Origin: Euclidia mi
Taxonomy: Eukaryota > Arthropoda > Insecta > Lepidoptera > Erebidae
Length of the DNA stretch: 64,000 bases
Direction: 5' to 3'
Assembly (NCBI GenBank): GCA_944739405.2
Contig: OX123182.2
Location: 14,581,326-14,645,325 of the forward strand
Shown here: one piece after another, positions 1-10,709 of the stretch
Numbering within the stretch: the stretch's first letter is position 1
Layout: each line of letters begins with the position of its first letter
Position numbers and translations under genes: made by a program
The notes under the pieces: generated by a model
The model's database searches: none
What the model was told of the DNA's origin: nothing
What the model saw: only the letters and a program-made list of their open reading frames with translations

Positions 1-1
1 C

Positions 2-751
2 TACGATAGCGTTGTGTTACTAGGAGATTTTAATGTCAATTTACTCGACACTGAAAATTATAAAACTAAACAACTCACCGCTTTTTTGAGCTATAGCAAC
101 ATAAGTCAATTAGTAACCACGGCTACGCATTTTGTAGGTGACAGTGCAACGCTCATTGATGTGATCTGTACAGACGCACAGTGCCGAAGGGTTGCTGTAG
201 ATCATATTCCAGAGCTAGGTCATCATTCCTTCGTTGTTTGCGAACTTTTATTCAAAAAAGATAAACCTGTAAAAAGATGTATAACGTTCAGACCATTTAA
301 GAACATAATTCACGAGTACTTTGAGATGGACCTGAATGAGATACCGTGGGGAATGATAGGCCAGCTTAGTGATGTAGACGCAATGGTTGAGTTGTTTAAC
401 TATCACATACATACACTATTTAACAATCATGCTCCGTATAAGACTAGAGTATTTAAGGGGCCACCAACACCTTGGATAACAGACAACATTAAACTTATGT
501 TTAAACTCCGTAACGAAGCTCGCATTAGATATCGTCAATCGAAGCTAGAAGTACACAAACGATATTATTTAGACCTTAAGCACCAGGCTGCATTAGCGTT
601 ATACAATGAAAAAAAGGCATTTTTTAATAAGTATATCAATGACAACCAAAATGACTCCAAATTATCAATATCACTCCACATTATGGTCCAATTTAAAAAA
701 ACATGTACTACCTACAGATACGGACGATGGTATGCTTGTGGGACAATTTGA
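2..751 (+). pseudogene. ORF2 endonuclease part (EEP domain), partial and frameshifted
   Basis: The frame is open from base 2, so the start lies outside the window. The motif LLGDFNVNLL marks the exonuclease-endonuclease-phosphatase fold that nicks target DNA in non-LTR retrotransposons. The protein follows the intact ORF2 at 39823-42687 up to the stretch FFNKYIND. It then leaves the family frame because about 19 bp (near 660-680) are duplicated imperfectly in tandem. The remaining 25 or so residues to the stop at 751 are out-of-frame. The RT continues in the frame of 606-2423. Confidence 0.85.
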
Positions 752-2423
752 GGATCCTGAGGGTTTAAATTCGGCATTCCTCGATGTACCGGGGGAACCA
801 AACATTTCTATCTCGCAACTTACATTTTTCGAGTTCAATCGATATGGTGGCGGAACTTTTTCATTGCAGCCTACAAATAGTCAAACTGTTCGCAGTATAA
901 TTAGCAATATCAATACCAATGCACGAGGAATAGAGTCACTTACCGCCATAACAAACATAATAAATGAATCGATTAATTCATCATCATTTCCCAAGCTATG
1001 GCGGAGTGCTATAGTACGGCCGATAGCAAAAAATAGTAATCCGCAAAATTATAAGGACCTTCGCCCAATAAGTATACTGCCTTGTCTATCCAAGGTGTTG
1101 GAGAGGGTAGTGTATGTACAAGTCACCAACTATTTGGAAGAGACTGGTATTTTACCTGAACTACAGTCTGGGTTCAGAAGAGGACGGGGTACAACAACGG
1201 CTTTAGCGGATGTCGTGGGTAATGTCCTCGAAGCCCGGGACCGCGGGGAGGGTTCAATTCTTACCCTGCTTGATTTTTCGCGTGCTTTTGAGTGTATAAA
1301 TACTTCATTGTTACTTTCGAAACTTTCATATTACGGTTTCGAGTCGAACACAATCAAATGGTTCGAAAGTTATTTAACAAATAGGATGCAGCAGGTCGAA
1401 ATACGTAAGACGGACGGTTCTATAATGTTGTCGACGTCACGACCCGTGCCTCGGGGTGTTCCTCAGGGATCACTCCTGGGACCACTCCTGTTCGTTTTAT
1501 ATACTGCCGATATAACAACCAACTTCAGGGACTGCATGTACCACATGTACGCTGATGATACGCAGTTATATATATCATTTAACCCTGAAAATACTGCTGC
1601 CGCCGTAGCCACCATGAATGCTGAGCTCAGTAGGGTAGCGGAATGGTCTAAGCGTAACTCACTGGTACTAAACCCACAAAAATCAAATTTTATGGTGATG
1701 GGGAGCCAAAGTCAGGTTAAACTAATAACATCACGTAATCCAAAGATTGAGATGATGGGCGATATTATTCAGCAAGTGCAAACTGCACGTGACCTTGGTC
1801 TTATGATCGACCCGGAGTTGCGCTTTGAGGATCACATCAATGGCGTTGCAAAAACCTGTTTCTACAGACTCAAAATCCTCTATAGAGTAAGAAATTATCT
1901 TAGTGTCACTTTGAGAAAGAGGCTCGTGGATAGTTTAGTGCTCTCAAAATTAAACTACTGTGACGCCGTGTATGGTCCATGCCTCCTAACCAGAACACAA
2001 CATCTTATACAGCGTATACAGAATGCGTGTATCCGTTATTGTTTAAATATTCCCCGGAGAAACCATATTACACCTTACATGAACAATCATGAGGTACTTA
2101 AAATGTCTGCAAGGCGTAAGCTTCACTTAGCAACGTTATTGTTTGGCGTTGTGAATACGGTCAAACCCAAATACCTTTATAACAAATTAAGTTGGAGACA
2201 GGATCACTACAGCTATTCCACTCGATCCACTGCCAGGCCACTGTCCATTCCTCGGCATAAAACCACAGCTTTTAGGGGATGTTATAAGTACGCTGCCTCT
2301 CACATTTGGAATGACCTGACCCCGCCGATAAGATCCCTGAATAAAAAAACTACCTTTAAAATTCACCTTAAAAAACATCTTTTACAAGAACAGAAATGCG
2401 ATCAAAGCAAATATTACAAATAA
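606..2423 (+). pseudogene. ORF2 reverse transcriptase part
   Basis: Homology to the sister ORF2 begins near base 675, so the ATG at 606 is not a real start. RT landmarks in order are the RPISILPCLSKVLE region, GFRRGRGT, RGVPQGSLLGPLLF and the catalytic YADD at 1548-1559. The usual C-terminal region rich in Arg and Leu follows. Compared with the sister copy, about 14 residues are missing in frame just before SLTAI (near 930), in the first conserved RT block. The RT would act as an RNA-dependent DNA polymerase priming from nicked chromosomal DNA, but this copy is unlikely to work. Confidence 0.9.
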
Positions 2424-3430
2424 ATGATAATTTAATGCACAATATTAAAATAAATATTTATTAACGTTTTGTAATATTATATCATCTCCTTACGTTTTGT
2501 TTATGACCTTCAAGTAAAAACATAATGAGTTTATAATTTCAGTGAGTATGAGTCTTCCGGGCGACATGTTGTGGCATGACGTTTGGGCTGTATGTGTGAA
2601 TTGTTTTGCCTTGTTGAGGTTACATTTACTTAGAGCCTAAAACAAAAATACATGTAGCTTAAATTTATGTAGTTTAAGTTTTTATACAGCAGGGTAAACA
2701 CCTTATGATTGTATGCAATATAAGTACCTAATATTACATGCATCTAGAATTATTACATTATGATATCAATCAAATAGTTACCTATTTTTAGTTAATCATT
2801 GAAGTTTCATCACTATATATACTCGTTTTCCTTTATTCTTACTTTCTTCTTAAATATGCAGCACTTCATTTGTAACCACAAACAGTATTCTATTACGTAA
2901 TGTTTTGATCACGCGCGGCGCGGGCGGCCGAATGATATATGAATGTGCATCGTTGATGTTGCGTAATCGAGTGCGAGTCGACGCTATGTGCAAGCGAGAA
3001 AGGAAGACTGTGACTGTGAGTACTTGTGACGAACTAACCGGTTTGCTCAGGCGTCTGGCCGCTTCGCGACTAGCAAAATGAGTGTTGCTACTTTGGTTGC
3101 ATTGTGATGTTGTATACCTATGTAGATATAAGTATATTTTGTTGATGTTTACATAAATATGTAAGATGATGCGAAGTTATACTTATGTATTACTCGTGTA
3201 TAAATTAATATTGTTTTTTATAATTATATGTAGGTATACTTATAAATGTACTTATCTTTATAATTTATATTTATTTATATAATTAAATCGTATGTAGGTA
3301 TATTATTTTATTACGTATAATTCATTGCAGGCACTTTTATATAGGTATTAGGATAAGGTTTTCTTTCTTTTTGTTTTTTTCTCTGTGTTTTATAAATTAG
3401 ATACCTAATGTGATATCTGTATCGTCACTT
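2424..3430 (+). other. 3' UTR of the CR1/Daphne-like element
   Basis: AT-rich noncoding sequence between the ORF2 stop and the conserved terminal structure. Short blocks resemble the 3' UTR of the minus-strand copy (for example a TACGTTTTGTTTATGACC-like block near 2493). A GC-rich patch lies at about 2912-2932. No further gene is seen. Confidence 0.5.
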
Positions 3431-3503
3431 GGGGTCACCAAATAAAATCAGGGTTGATTTGAGGCTACACCTCAAATCAACAATAAGCCTGAGTGGTGAC
3501 CTC
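3431..3503 (+). other. conserved stem-loop near the 3' end of the retrotransposon RNA
   Basis: Outer stem 3431-3439 pairs with 3495-3503 (GGGGTCACC with GGTGACCTC, one G-U). An inner perfect 11-bp hairpin, GTTGATTTGAG at 3453-3463 with CTCAAATCAAC at 3471-3481, has a 7-base loop. The sister copy at 39010-39081 keeps the outer stem with a compensating C-G to T-A change. In other non-LTR elements 3' structures are recognised by the reverse transcriptase; that role here is inference. Confidence 0.7.
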
Positions 3504-3629
3504 ATTTTCACAACATGCGTACTGGTACCTACTTTGTTAATATATTTACAAAGCTATATGTAACCTGTGCCCTATTAGTACCTATGTATAAAATGAATGT
3601 ATGTTCTTGTATGTTGTGTAAATAAATGC

Positions 3630-3650
3630 TTTTCTTCTTCTTCTTCTTCT
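3630..3650 (+). repeat. (TTC)n tail of the retrotransposon
   Basis: A short TTC microsatellite directly after the AATAAA-like stretch GTAAATAAATGC. It marks the 3' end of the element. A comparable (GAA)n start is seen at 58391 for a minus-strand fragment. Confidence 0.75.
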
Positions 3651-4624
3651 ATATCGAGCCACGCACAATGTAGGGTCGTATTAGCCTTTATCTAGTGTCC
3701 TAAGGATAAAAGAACTCAAGCACAATAATTATTAATTTAATCGCTTGCAAATGTAAGTTTGTGTTAATCGAATATTACTAGTTAATAGTAAAGCCTAATG
3801 AACCCTTATAATTTTCATTGAAAGTGCTTCATGTTTGGTTAATTATTCACGACACGGGAATTAACACGATTTTTAGACGTATTTACATACCATTTATGTT
3901 TGACGTTTCGGAACGGTTGCACGTCCCATGGTCACAAGTTGACTGACGCCGCGATTTTACTACAAAACTTTTATTACTTTCACCGATGGCAGACGAGCCA
4001 AGGGCCCACGTGATATGGTAAGTGGTATCCGTGGCTCATACTTAGCTGTGTTTACTTAGTATTACAGGAGCAATGTCAAATAAGTACAACCAAGTTGCTG
4101 CCTACCGGAAGGAAGAGGAGAAGGAAAAAGGATCAGGATGGGGACCGGGAAAGGAAAGGTGATTGGGCCTACGGCGTTCTCACTCACTGTACAAAACACA
4201 AAATAACAGATACCGTTGCTTGACATCGATCTTCTGTGAGAGCGTAGTACTTCTCCGGTTTAGCCAAACCATTTGTGCTGGAATCAGCATGGCCCTATTA
4301 CCGTCAATTTGCGAGCTGTGCCTATTTCCAGTATTATGCATGGCAGAGAAGGCTAAACGCACGGATAATCGACCTGCTTGCCGCAAGAGCCGCATAATAT
4401 GCTAGACTAGGAGTGATTAATCATGGAAATCATTAGGCATATTGTTAATTTCAGATTGCCAAATACCCCACTCCTACAAGATGTGATGTGCAGATTACTC
4501 ACATTTGTTGTCAGAGCTTGAATATTGGCACAATGGTGAATAAACTAAATAAAAACCAAAGCAACTTCCTCCAAAAATTACCATGCTCCGTACGAAATTG
4601 AGCAACATAGTGATCCCCCTTAAC
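3651..4624. other. intergenic, possible old repeat
   Basis: No gene recognised. The part 4060-4405 has a less AT-rich, formerly coding look, with short frames on both strands and no recognisable domain. It could be a decayed mobile element. The last base of this stretch is the left boundary of the 7.4-kb duplication. Confidence 0.4.
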
Positions 4625-4734
4625 CAGGTCCGGCCAGTCGCTCACGAACGTCTGGGAAGAATTGGTAGAGGGGGACGGCCCTTGGTTGATGTATTCCAAC
4701 GAAACTGCTATTCGTCGAGGAGGCCTACGTAGAC

Positions 4735-6028
4735 ATCGGCGTGCTGGTTGAACAACCTAAGCAGTTTATTTCTATCACGAGGTGCTAGGAAATTTGAATC
4801 CATGCTTTCTCGTATAGTATAATCTATTTAGTAATCTGTGATAATACATTGATGCACGTTTTTGGACCTCAAAATCAACCGAAAGTACACCTGCCAGTAC
4901 TGACAAAGCTTCAGTGCTAACTGAGCTTTGCACAAAAATTTAAAAATATCAACGCAAGATGTTGACTCTTGTTGTGATTGCCGACGTACAGCACCAATAG
5001 TTGGCCTATCGGCTCATACAGGCGTACACAAACAATCTAAATATTTTGCATCATTTACTTTTAAAGTTGTGAAATTACAGTTCTGAATGGAAGTCTCCAT
5101 GTCGCAGTTGACATCTTAGACAGACCGTAAAAGAAATGATTGTGTTGAAAAATACTCGTATAAGTATCAAATATAGGTAAGTATTATAAGTAGAAATCGA
5201 TACTTCAAGTATCGAGTACTTTTCTTAGTCCGTACCCTAAGTAAGATTCGAGCGCGACGCGTTGCGTTAATTGTCAAACACATTATTCTCAACGCAGTCG
5301 TAGGTCACAATTTGTTCTACACGAATCGGATCGCTTCGCACTCGATTGTCACGCAGAACATGGGCTAATGTGCACATAATTATATTTCACGACAAGACAA
5401 TCAATGACGTCAGTTCACTTTCGATAGATCTAACTTACTTTACCTCGATATTAGAGAAGTTAATTCTTCTCCAGTCGGACCAGTCTAAGTATTCGTTCTA
5501 AAACTAGTGTGACTCCAATGCTTATAAAAATATAGTAGATTTCTTGCCCAGTATGCTAACAACTATGGGTACCAATTTTATTATTATAAGATAACTTTGC
5601 CATAAACATGAGGCGTAAGGTAAATTTTTTAAATTAGATAATTTGTAAGATGTAGGTGCGATATGTAGATAATGCCTAAAAATAAATGATTCCTGGATAT
5701 GAATGGCACACGAACGTTGCAAATCGCAAAATCAAACAGAGGCCTATATCTAACAGTGGATGAAATCGGGCTTTGGATGATAATAAATGATTCGATACGA
5801 TACCTGCCATTAAGTACTTATTGAGTAAAAGCTTCGAATGCAAAGTATCAAGTAAGTACAAAATTATGGATATCGAAAGGAAAAATACTCGATACCACAG
5901 ACTATCGATATTTTCCGTGCGTTGGTTAGTATAGTATTATACGTATCAGCAACGGAGGAGAGGACGTGTTTGTCTTGAGCATCGGTCGCATGAAGCAGTA
6001 TAGACCCCGCTACGATAACCCCATTTAA
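4735..6028. other. AT-rich spacer in duplication unit A
   Basis: No gene or recognised repeat beyond short low-complexity stretches. Short open frames here lack any recognisable domain. The same spacer is in unit B at 12146-13439. Confidence 0.5.
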
Positions 6029-6235
6029 TCTTAATATATAAAATCCTTGCGTTACTGACTGACTGACAGACACGCTACAGCCGAAACTATTGAGCGCAGG
6101 AAGCTGAAATTTGGCATGTATGTTCCTTTGGGACCGTAGGGGTGCACTAAGAAGGGATTTCCCGATATTCCCACGGGATCGGCCAAAACGGGTAAATTAA
6201 AAAAAAATGCAGGCGTAGCTGCTGGCGTCCTCTAG
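6029..6235 (+). mobile_element. short non-autonomous Helitron (unit A)
   Basis: It starts TCTTAATATATAAAATCC preceded by A and ends GGCGTCCTCTAG followed by T. There is no target duplication. This matches the Helitron rules (5' TC, 3' CTRR, insertion between A and T). A GC-rich subterminal segment GCAGGCGTAGCTGCTGGC precedes the end. Length is 207 bp. Sister copies lie at 13440, 20024 and 34822, with a diverged one at 37568. No helicase is encoded, so it depended on an autonomous relative. Confidence 0.85.
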
Positions 6236-6748
6236 TTAAAAATAAAAACCCTTTTTGCTATTCGTTATTAAAAACTTGTTAAAGGTTTAGATTATTTATG
6301 AAAAATATGCAAGTAGGCAGAAAGGTTGAACGTTTAGCAAGTAGGGTATACCTAATCTGTGTAAAAACCTGTCAAGTATGCGTCAGAGGTATATATAAAC
6401 AATTTTAGGTGGACGACACATGGACGACACAGAAGAATAACTAAAGCAGTGGACGACTATACTTTTCATTATTTTTAAAACATTTAGGCCCTTATATTTG
6501 GCCTTTTGGTGGGTTCTATGATAAGTTTTATAATTTTTGTATGGCGACGGCGCGTCGCAACCCTGTCCATCAGAAACAGCCACGTCCATTCTGACAAGTG
6601 TCTGATTTATGAAGAATAAGTTTCATGCTAGTGTCAAATTGAATGTCTGAATGTGAATGCATAAAACCATACAATTTCAAAGCAAACAATAAATGAGGAA
6701 TATGAATTACTATTATTATTAAATATATTAATAATTATTATTATTAAC
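6236..6748. other. AT-rich spacer ending in (ATT)n (unit A)
   Basis: No gene seen. It ends with an ATT/AAT-rich microsatellite at about 6705-6747 that abuts the truncated gypsy element. The same spacer is in unit B at 13647-14159. Confidence 0.5.
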
Positions 6749-9700
6749 ACAACTATAGCTACGTACGGTGAGAAAACATTAACGCTCGACTTCAACCTAC
6801 GACGCCCATACAAATGGAAGTTCATTGTCGCCGACGTTTCAAGACCTATACTCGGCGCTGACTTTCTCAAACATCACCAACTTATCGTCGATTTGAAAAA
6901 CAAGAGATTGATCGACGGCGTCACGAATCTCAAGGTCAATGCCCCAGTTCGCATTTCAAACATGCCTACAGTGTACACCATCGACAAGTCACAGTCGTAT
7001 CACGACATTTTAGCGCAATATCCCGGCATCACACGTCTCACTTCAATGCAGTTAAGCTCTTCTATCAACGTGCAACACTACATTGAAACAGAAGGCCCAC
7101 CAATACATAGCCGCGCTCGCCCCATACCACCGCACCGATATGAAAACGTGAAGAAAGAGTTTGAAAATATGATTGAACAAGGGTTATGCAGGCCAAGCAA
7201 GAGTCCATGGTCATCACCGCTTCACATCGTCCCGAAGAAGAATGGTGACATTCGAGTCTGCGGAGACTATCGGCGACTCAACGCTATCACAAAACCCGAT
7301 CGCTATCCCGTTCCACGCGTCAAAGATTTCACACATCATCTCTCAGGCAAGACTATCTTCTCAACAATAGACCTCAACCGAGCCTACCAACAACTGAGCA
7401 TAAGAGAAGAGGACATCGAGAAAACCGCTATTATCACACCAATGGGTTTATTTGAATTCCCGCGAATGTGTCCCGGTTTGAAGAACGCAGGACAAACGTT
7501 TCAACGTTACATTCACGAAGTACTGCGAGGACTAGATTTTGTATATCCATTCATAGATGATATACTAATCGCTTCGGAACACGAGACCCAGCATCGCGAA
7601 CACCTCCACACCGTCCTCAAGAGATTAGAAGAACATGGTATCACCATCAACCCCGCTAAATGCAACCTAGGCAAGTCCGAAGTTCAGTTCCTCGGTTATC
7701 ATGTATCAAAAGATGGTATCAAGCCTCCCGAACAGAAGATCATAGCTATCACTGATTACCCCAAACCCAAGACAATAGAAGAACTACGGAGATTCCTAGG
7801 AATGTTAAATTTCTACCGCGATCACATTCCCAACGCCGCCTCACTACAAGCACCATTGAATTCATACCTACACAACGTGAAGAAACGAGATAAAACTGCA
7901 ATCAAATTGTCCAACGAAGCAACACAAGCCTTTGAACAATGTAAAGCAAGCACCATCACCGCAGCTTTACTTGCTCATCCATCTCACCACGCAACACTCG
8001 CTCTATTCTGTGACGCATCGGACACATCAGCCGGTGCCGTAATTCAACAATACTTAAACGAAACATGGCAGCCGCTCGGATATTTCTCTAAGAAATTCAA
8101 CGACGCGCAACTGAAGTATTCTACCTATGATCGAGAATTACTAGCTATCTACATGGCCGTCAAACATTTCCGAAAAATTTTCGAAGGACGTCATCTCATT
8201 ATATTCACCGATCACAAGCCGCTAACATTCGCAATGAGCAAGATCAACTCCACCACCGAGACACCGAAGCGAACGAGACAATTATTATTCATTTCCGCTT
8301 TCTCCACCGATATAAGGCACGTAAGCGGTAAACAAAATATCGTCGCAGACGCCCTTAGTCGCATAGCAACCATAACTTGCCCGTCCGCTATCGACTACAA
8401 CGACATAGCAACAGCGCAAGAAAGAGACAGCACTATACAACAATTACTACGCGACGATCACCTCGCGCTCAAGAAAATAACAATACCTAATACTGACATC
8501 GAACTATATTGCGAAACATCTACGTCACATATTCGCCCATACATCCCTGAGCCATACAGAAAAGAAGTTTTCAACAATGTTCACAACATAAGTCATCCTG
8601 GTACCCGTACAACTCGCAAGCTCACAACACAGAAATACTTCTGGCTTTCAATGAATGCAGATATCAGCCGCTGGACGCGAACCTGTATTCAATGTCAGAA
8701 AGGCAAGATACATCGTCACACCCATTCAAGCATCGCATCTTTCCCGCCAACCGATCGTTTTCAACACGTACACATAGATATCGTTGGACCGCTACCTACA
8801 ACTGTTCAAGGTCATCGATATCTCGTAACTATGATTGACCGTTTTACGAGATGGCCTGAGGCCGTACCTACAGAGGAAATAACAGCTGATCGAATAGCGA
8901 ACATCGTCTATCAACATTGGATATCTCGCTTCGGATGCCCGGCTACACTAACATCAGCTCAAGGTCGACAGTTCGAGAGCTACCGCTGGACGCGAACCTG
9001 TATTCAATGTCAGAAAGGCAAGATACATCGTCACACCTATTCAAGCATCGCATCTTTCCCGCCAACCGATCGTTTTCAACACGTACACATAGATATCGTT
9101 GGACCGCTACCTACAACTGTTCAAGGTCATCGATATCTCGTAACTATGATTGACCGTTTTACGAGATGGCCTGAGGCCGTACCTACAGAGGAAATAACAG
9201 CTGATCGAATAGCGAACATCGTCTATCAACATTGGATATCTCGCTTCGGATGCCCGGCTACACTAACATCAGCTCAAGGTCGACAGTTCGAGAGCCAACT
9301 ACTTCAAAACCTCATGAAACTAATGGGTATCAAGAAAAATCGAACTACTCCTTACCACCCGCAAAGCAATGGAATCATCGAACGTTGGCATCGCTCACTC
9401 AAAAATGCATTACGTGCAAAGCTCACCGACACGCGCTCGTGGATCGACGAAATACCTACAATATTATTGGGATTACGCGCCGCCCTGCGCACTGACACCG
9501 GCGTGAGTCCCGCTGAATTAACCTACGGATGCATTTTACGCCTACCAGGAGACTTTTTCACATCAAGCGCATACACACCTACAGCTATGGATCATACCTA
9601 CGTCGAGAAGCTACGTGAAATCATTCATACCAACAAACCTCAAGCATTCACCGAGCATCATAATAACAATAGAAATATTTTCGTGCATAAAGACCTACTC

Positions 9701-9826
9701 CCGGGTTCGATTCCTGGGTCGGGCACTGTTATTGGGTTTTTCTGCCACGAAATTCTCAGTAGCAGCACGGAGTCTGGAAATGTGCCCGGTACGGCAATAG
9801 GCTCGCCCCTTATTACGTGGGACTAA
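6749..9826 (+). pseudogene. pol: gypsy pol: protease end, RT, RNase H, integrase (unit A)
   Basis: The frame is open upstream of the first possible start near 6893 back to 6749, where protease-like residues (VSRPILGADF) are read. Counting residues from 6893: RT lies at about 40-330 with its catalytic motif as FIDD at 220-223; RNase H has D374 and E415; an integrase zinc finger is followed by CIQCQKG. The integrase core has D629 and E830. The second catalytic Asp expected before QGRQFES is Ala (689, and 794 in the internal repeat). About 105 residues of integrase are repeated in tandem. The last 43 residues are SINE-encoded, ending in a stop at 9826. The enzyme would copy RNA and integrate DNA, but the integrase should be dead. 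Confidence 0.9.
8668..9295 (+). repeat. in-frame 315-bp tandem duplication in integrase (unit A)
   Basis: Segment 8668-8980 recurs at 8983-9295 with a period of exactly 315 bp (105 codons), so the frame stays open. It covers the end of the zinc finger (WTRTCIQCQKGK), the first catalytic Asp and the region of the second. I saw one coding difference, His to Tyr (CACACCCAT versus CACACCTAT). The same duplication is in unit B, so it predates the 7.4-kb duplication. Confidence 0.95.
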
Positions 9827-9914
9827 TGTATATCTGGCGAAAAGTGGGAGTAGAAATACACCTCTGCCTACCCCTTCGGGGATAAAAGGCGTGACGTTAT
9901 GTATGTATGTATGT
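9701..9914 (+). mobile_element. tRNA-derived SINE inserted in gypsy pol (unit A), 5'-truncated
   Basis: The insert begins CCGGGTTCGATTCCTGG, that is at the pol III B box, and ends in an ATGT/TATG simple repeat. It is flanked by a 12-bp target duplication AAAGACCTACTC at 9689-9700 and 9915-9926. The body (GGCTCGCCCCTTATTACGTG, then CACCTCTGCCTACCCC) matches the full-length minus-strand copy at 62662-62917. Because the A box is missing, this copy should not be transcribed by pol III on its own. Confidence 0.9.
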
Positions 9915-10343
9915 AAAGACCTACTCAATTGCAGTCACGTGTTCGTTCGAGTAGATTCAGTTCGTAAGCCACTACAGACACCCTACGAAGGACCCTACAA
10001 GGTTATAAACCGAACAGACAAAGTGTATTGTGTACAATTACCGGACCGACAAGCAAACATTTCAATCGATCGACTGAAACCTGCTTACGTCGTATTAGAA
10101 GATAGTGATAATATACCAGCAAACCATAACAACACATTACCTTCAAGCAACATTACCATTACCCAGAAAACCAATAACCTTACCGTTACCAAGGATACCG
10201 AAGTTACCTTACCGCATTATAACCTTACCAAACAACAAGTACCTGCGCCGGCGAACTCTACGACGCCGACGCCGCCGCCGCAAACAGACATCAAAACAAC
10301 ACGTTCCGGTCGCACCATCAAGCTGCCGGTACGCTTCGCTTGA
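9891..10343 (+). pseudogene. pol: gypsy pol C-terminus after the SINE (unit A)
   Basis: The open frame begins inside the SINE at 9891, but gypsy homology starts after the target duplication at 9927. It contains HVFVRVDSVRKPLQ and YEGPYKVINR, the C-terminal GPY-like region of gypsy integrases that precedes the stop. A Pro- and Thr-rich tail follows. It ends with SGRTIKLPVRFA just upstream of the polypurine tract. It would be continuous with 6749-9826 were it not for the SINE. Confidence 0.85.
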
Positions 10344-10353
10344 AGGGGAGTAC

Positions 10354-10709
10354 TGTAGCTATCCTATACCTAGCAGTGCCTACAGTGACTTTTGTGATAT
10401 GTAAATAGAAACATGGATACACACAGCCCTGAAAAGGACTTAAGTGCTTAAATAGAAACAGTGATAATAGTCCTGACAAGGACTGTTCAAGGACTTTTGT
10501 TGTTGTTCTGAAAAGAACAGTTTTATAGACTTTTGCAACGTTAAATAGAAACAAGAAGAGTTCTCTTGCGAACTCGAAGATACACACGCTGACGACTTCA
10601 AGAAATCTTCGCTCTGCAAATATTATTACGTCGACGCACGCCGTGCTCGCTGACGCGCGAACGCACGACATCTTCGCTCGACGAGTGACCGGCAAATGGA
10701 GCCGCCGCC
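10354..10709 (+). repeat. 3' LTR of the gypsy element (unit A), end not defined
   Basis: It begins TGTAGCTATCC right after the polypurine tract. No 5' LTR is present for comparison, so the right end is only placed where the antisense jockey tail seems to begin. Inside are three copies of TAAATAGAAACA (10402, 10449, 10542) and several AAGGACTT-like motifs. These could be transcription factor sites in the U3 region. Confidence 0.65.

Larger units (their letters stand above)
1..3650 (+). mobile_element. CR1/Daphne-like non-LTR retrotransposon, left end cut by the window
   Basis: The element runs from mid-endonuclease through reverse transcriptase, then about 1.2 kb of 3' UTR, ending in a (TTC)n tail at 3630-3650. 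It matches the minus-strand copy at 38878-46600 both in protein and at the 3' end. It is inactive because ORF2 is frameshifted near 670 and has lost about 14 codons near 930. Assignment to CR1/Daphne rather than jockey rests on the RT style and on the PHD-finger ORF1 of the sister copy; the exact clade is uncertain. Confidence 0.85.
6749..10709 (+). mobile_element. 5'-truncated Ty3/gypsy LTR retrotransposon (unit A), CsRn1-like
   Basis: It holds the end of the protease, RT, RNase H and integrase, then a polypurine tract (AAGGGGAG) and the 3' LTR. The 5' LTR, gag and the protease active site are missing. The left junction abuts an (ATT)n run at about 6748. The RT style (GLFEF..RMC, single long pol) resembles the CsRn1/Kabuki lineage, which is a judgement from memory. 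A SINE interrupts pol at 9701-9914. The right end merges with an antisense jockey element. Confidence 0.85.

Noticed and set aside
4511..4699. 62-codon minus-strand frame starting MEYINQ
   Set aside because: The shared N-terminus with the 12110 frame only reflects the duplicated flank; it is not jockey protein.
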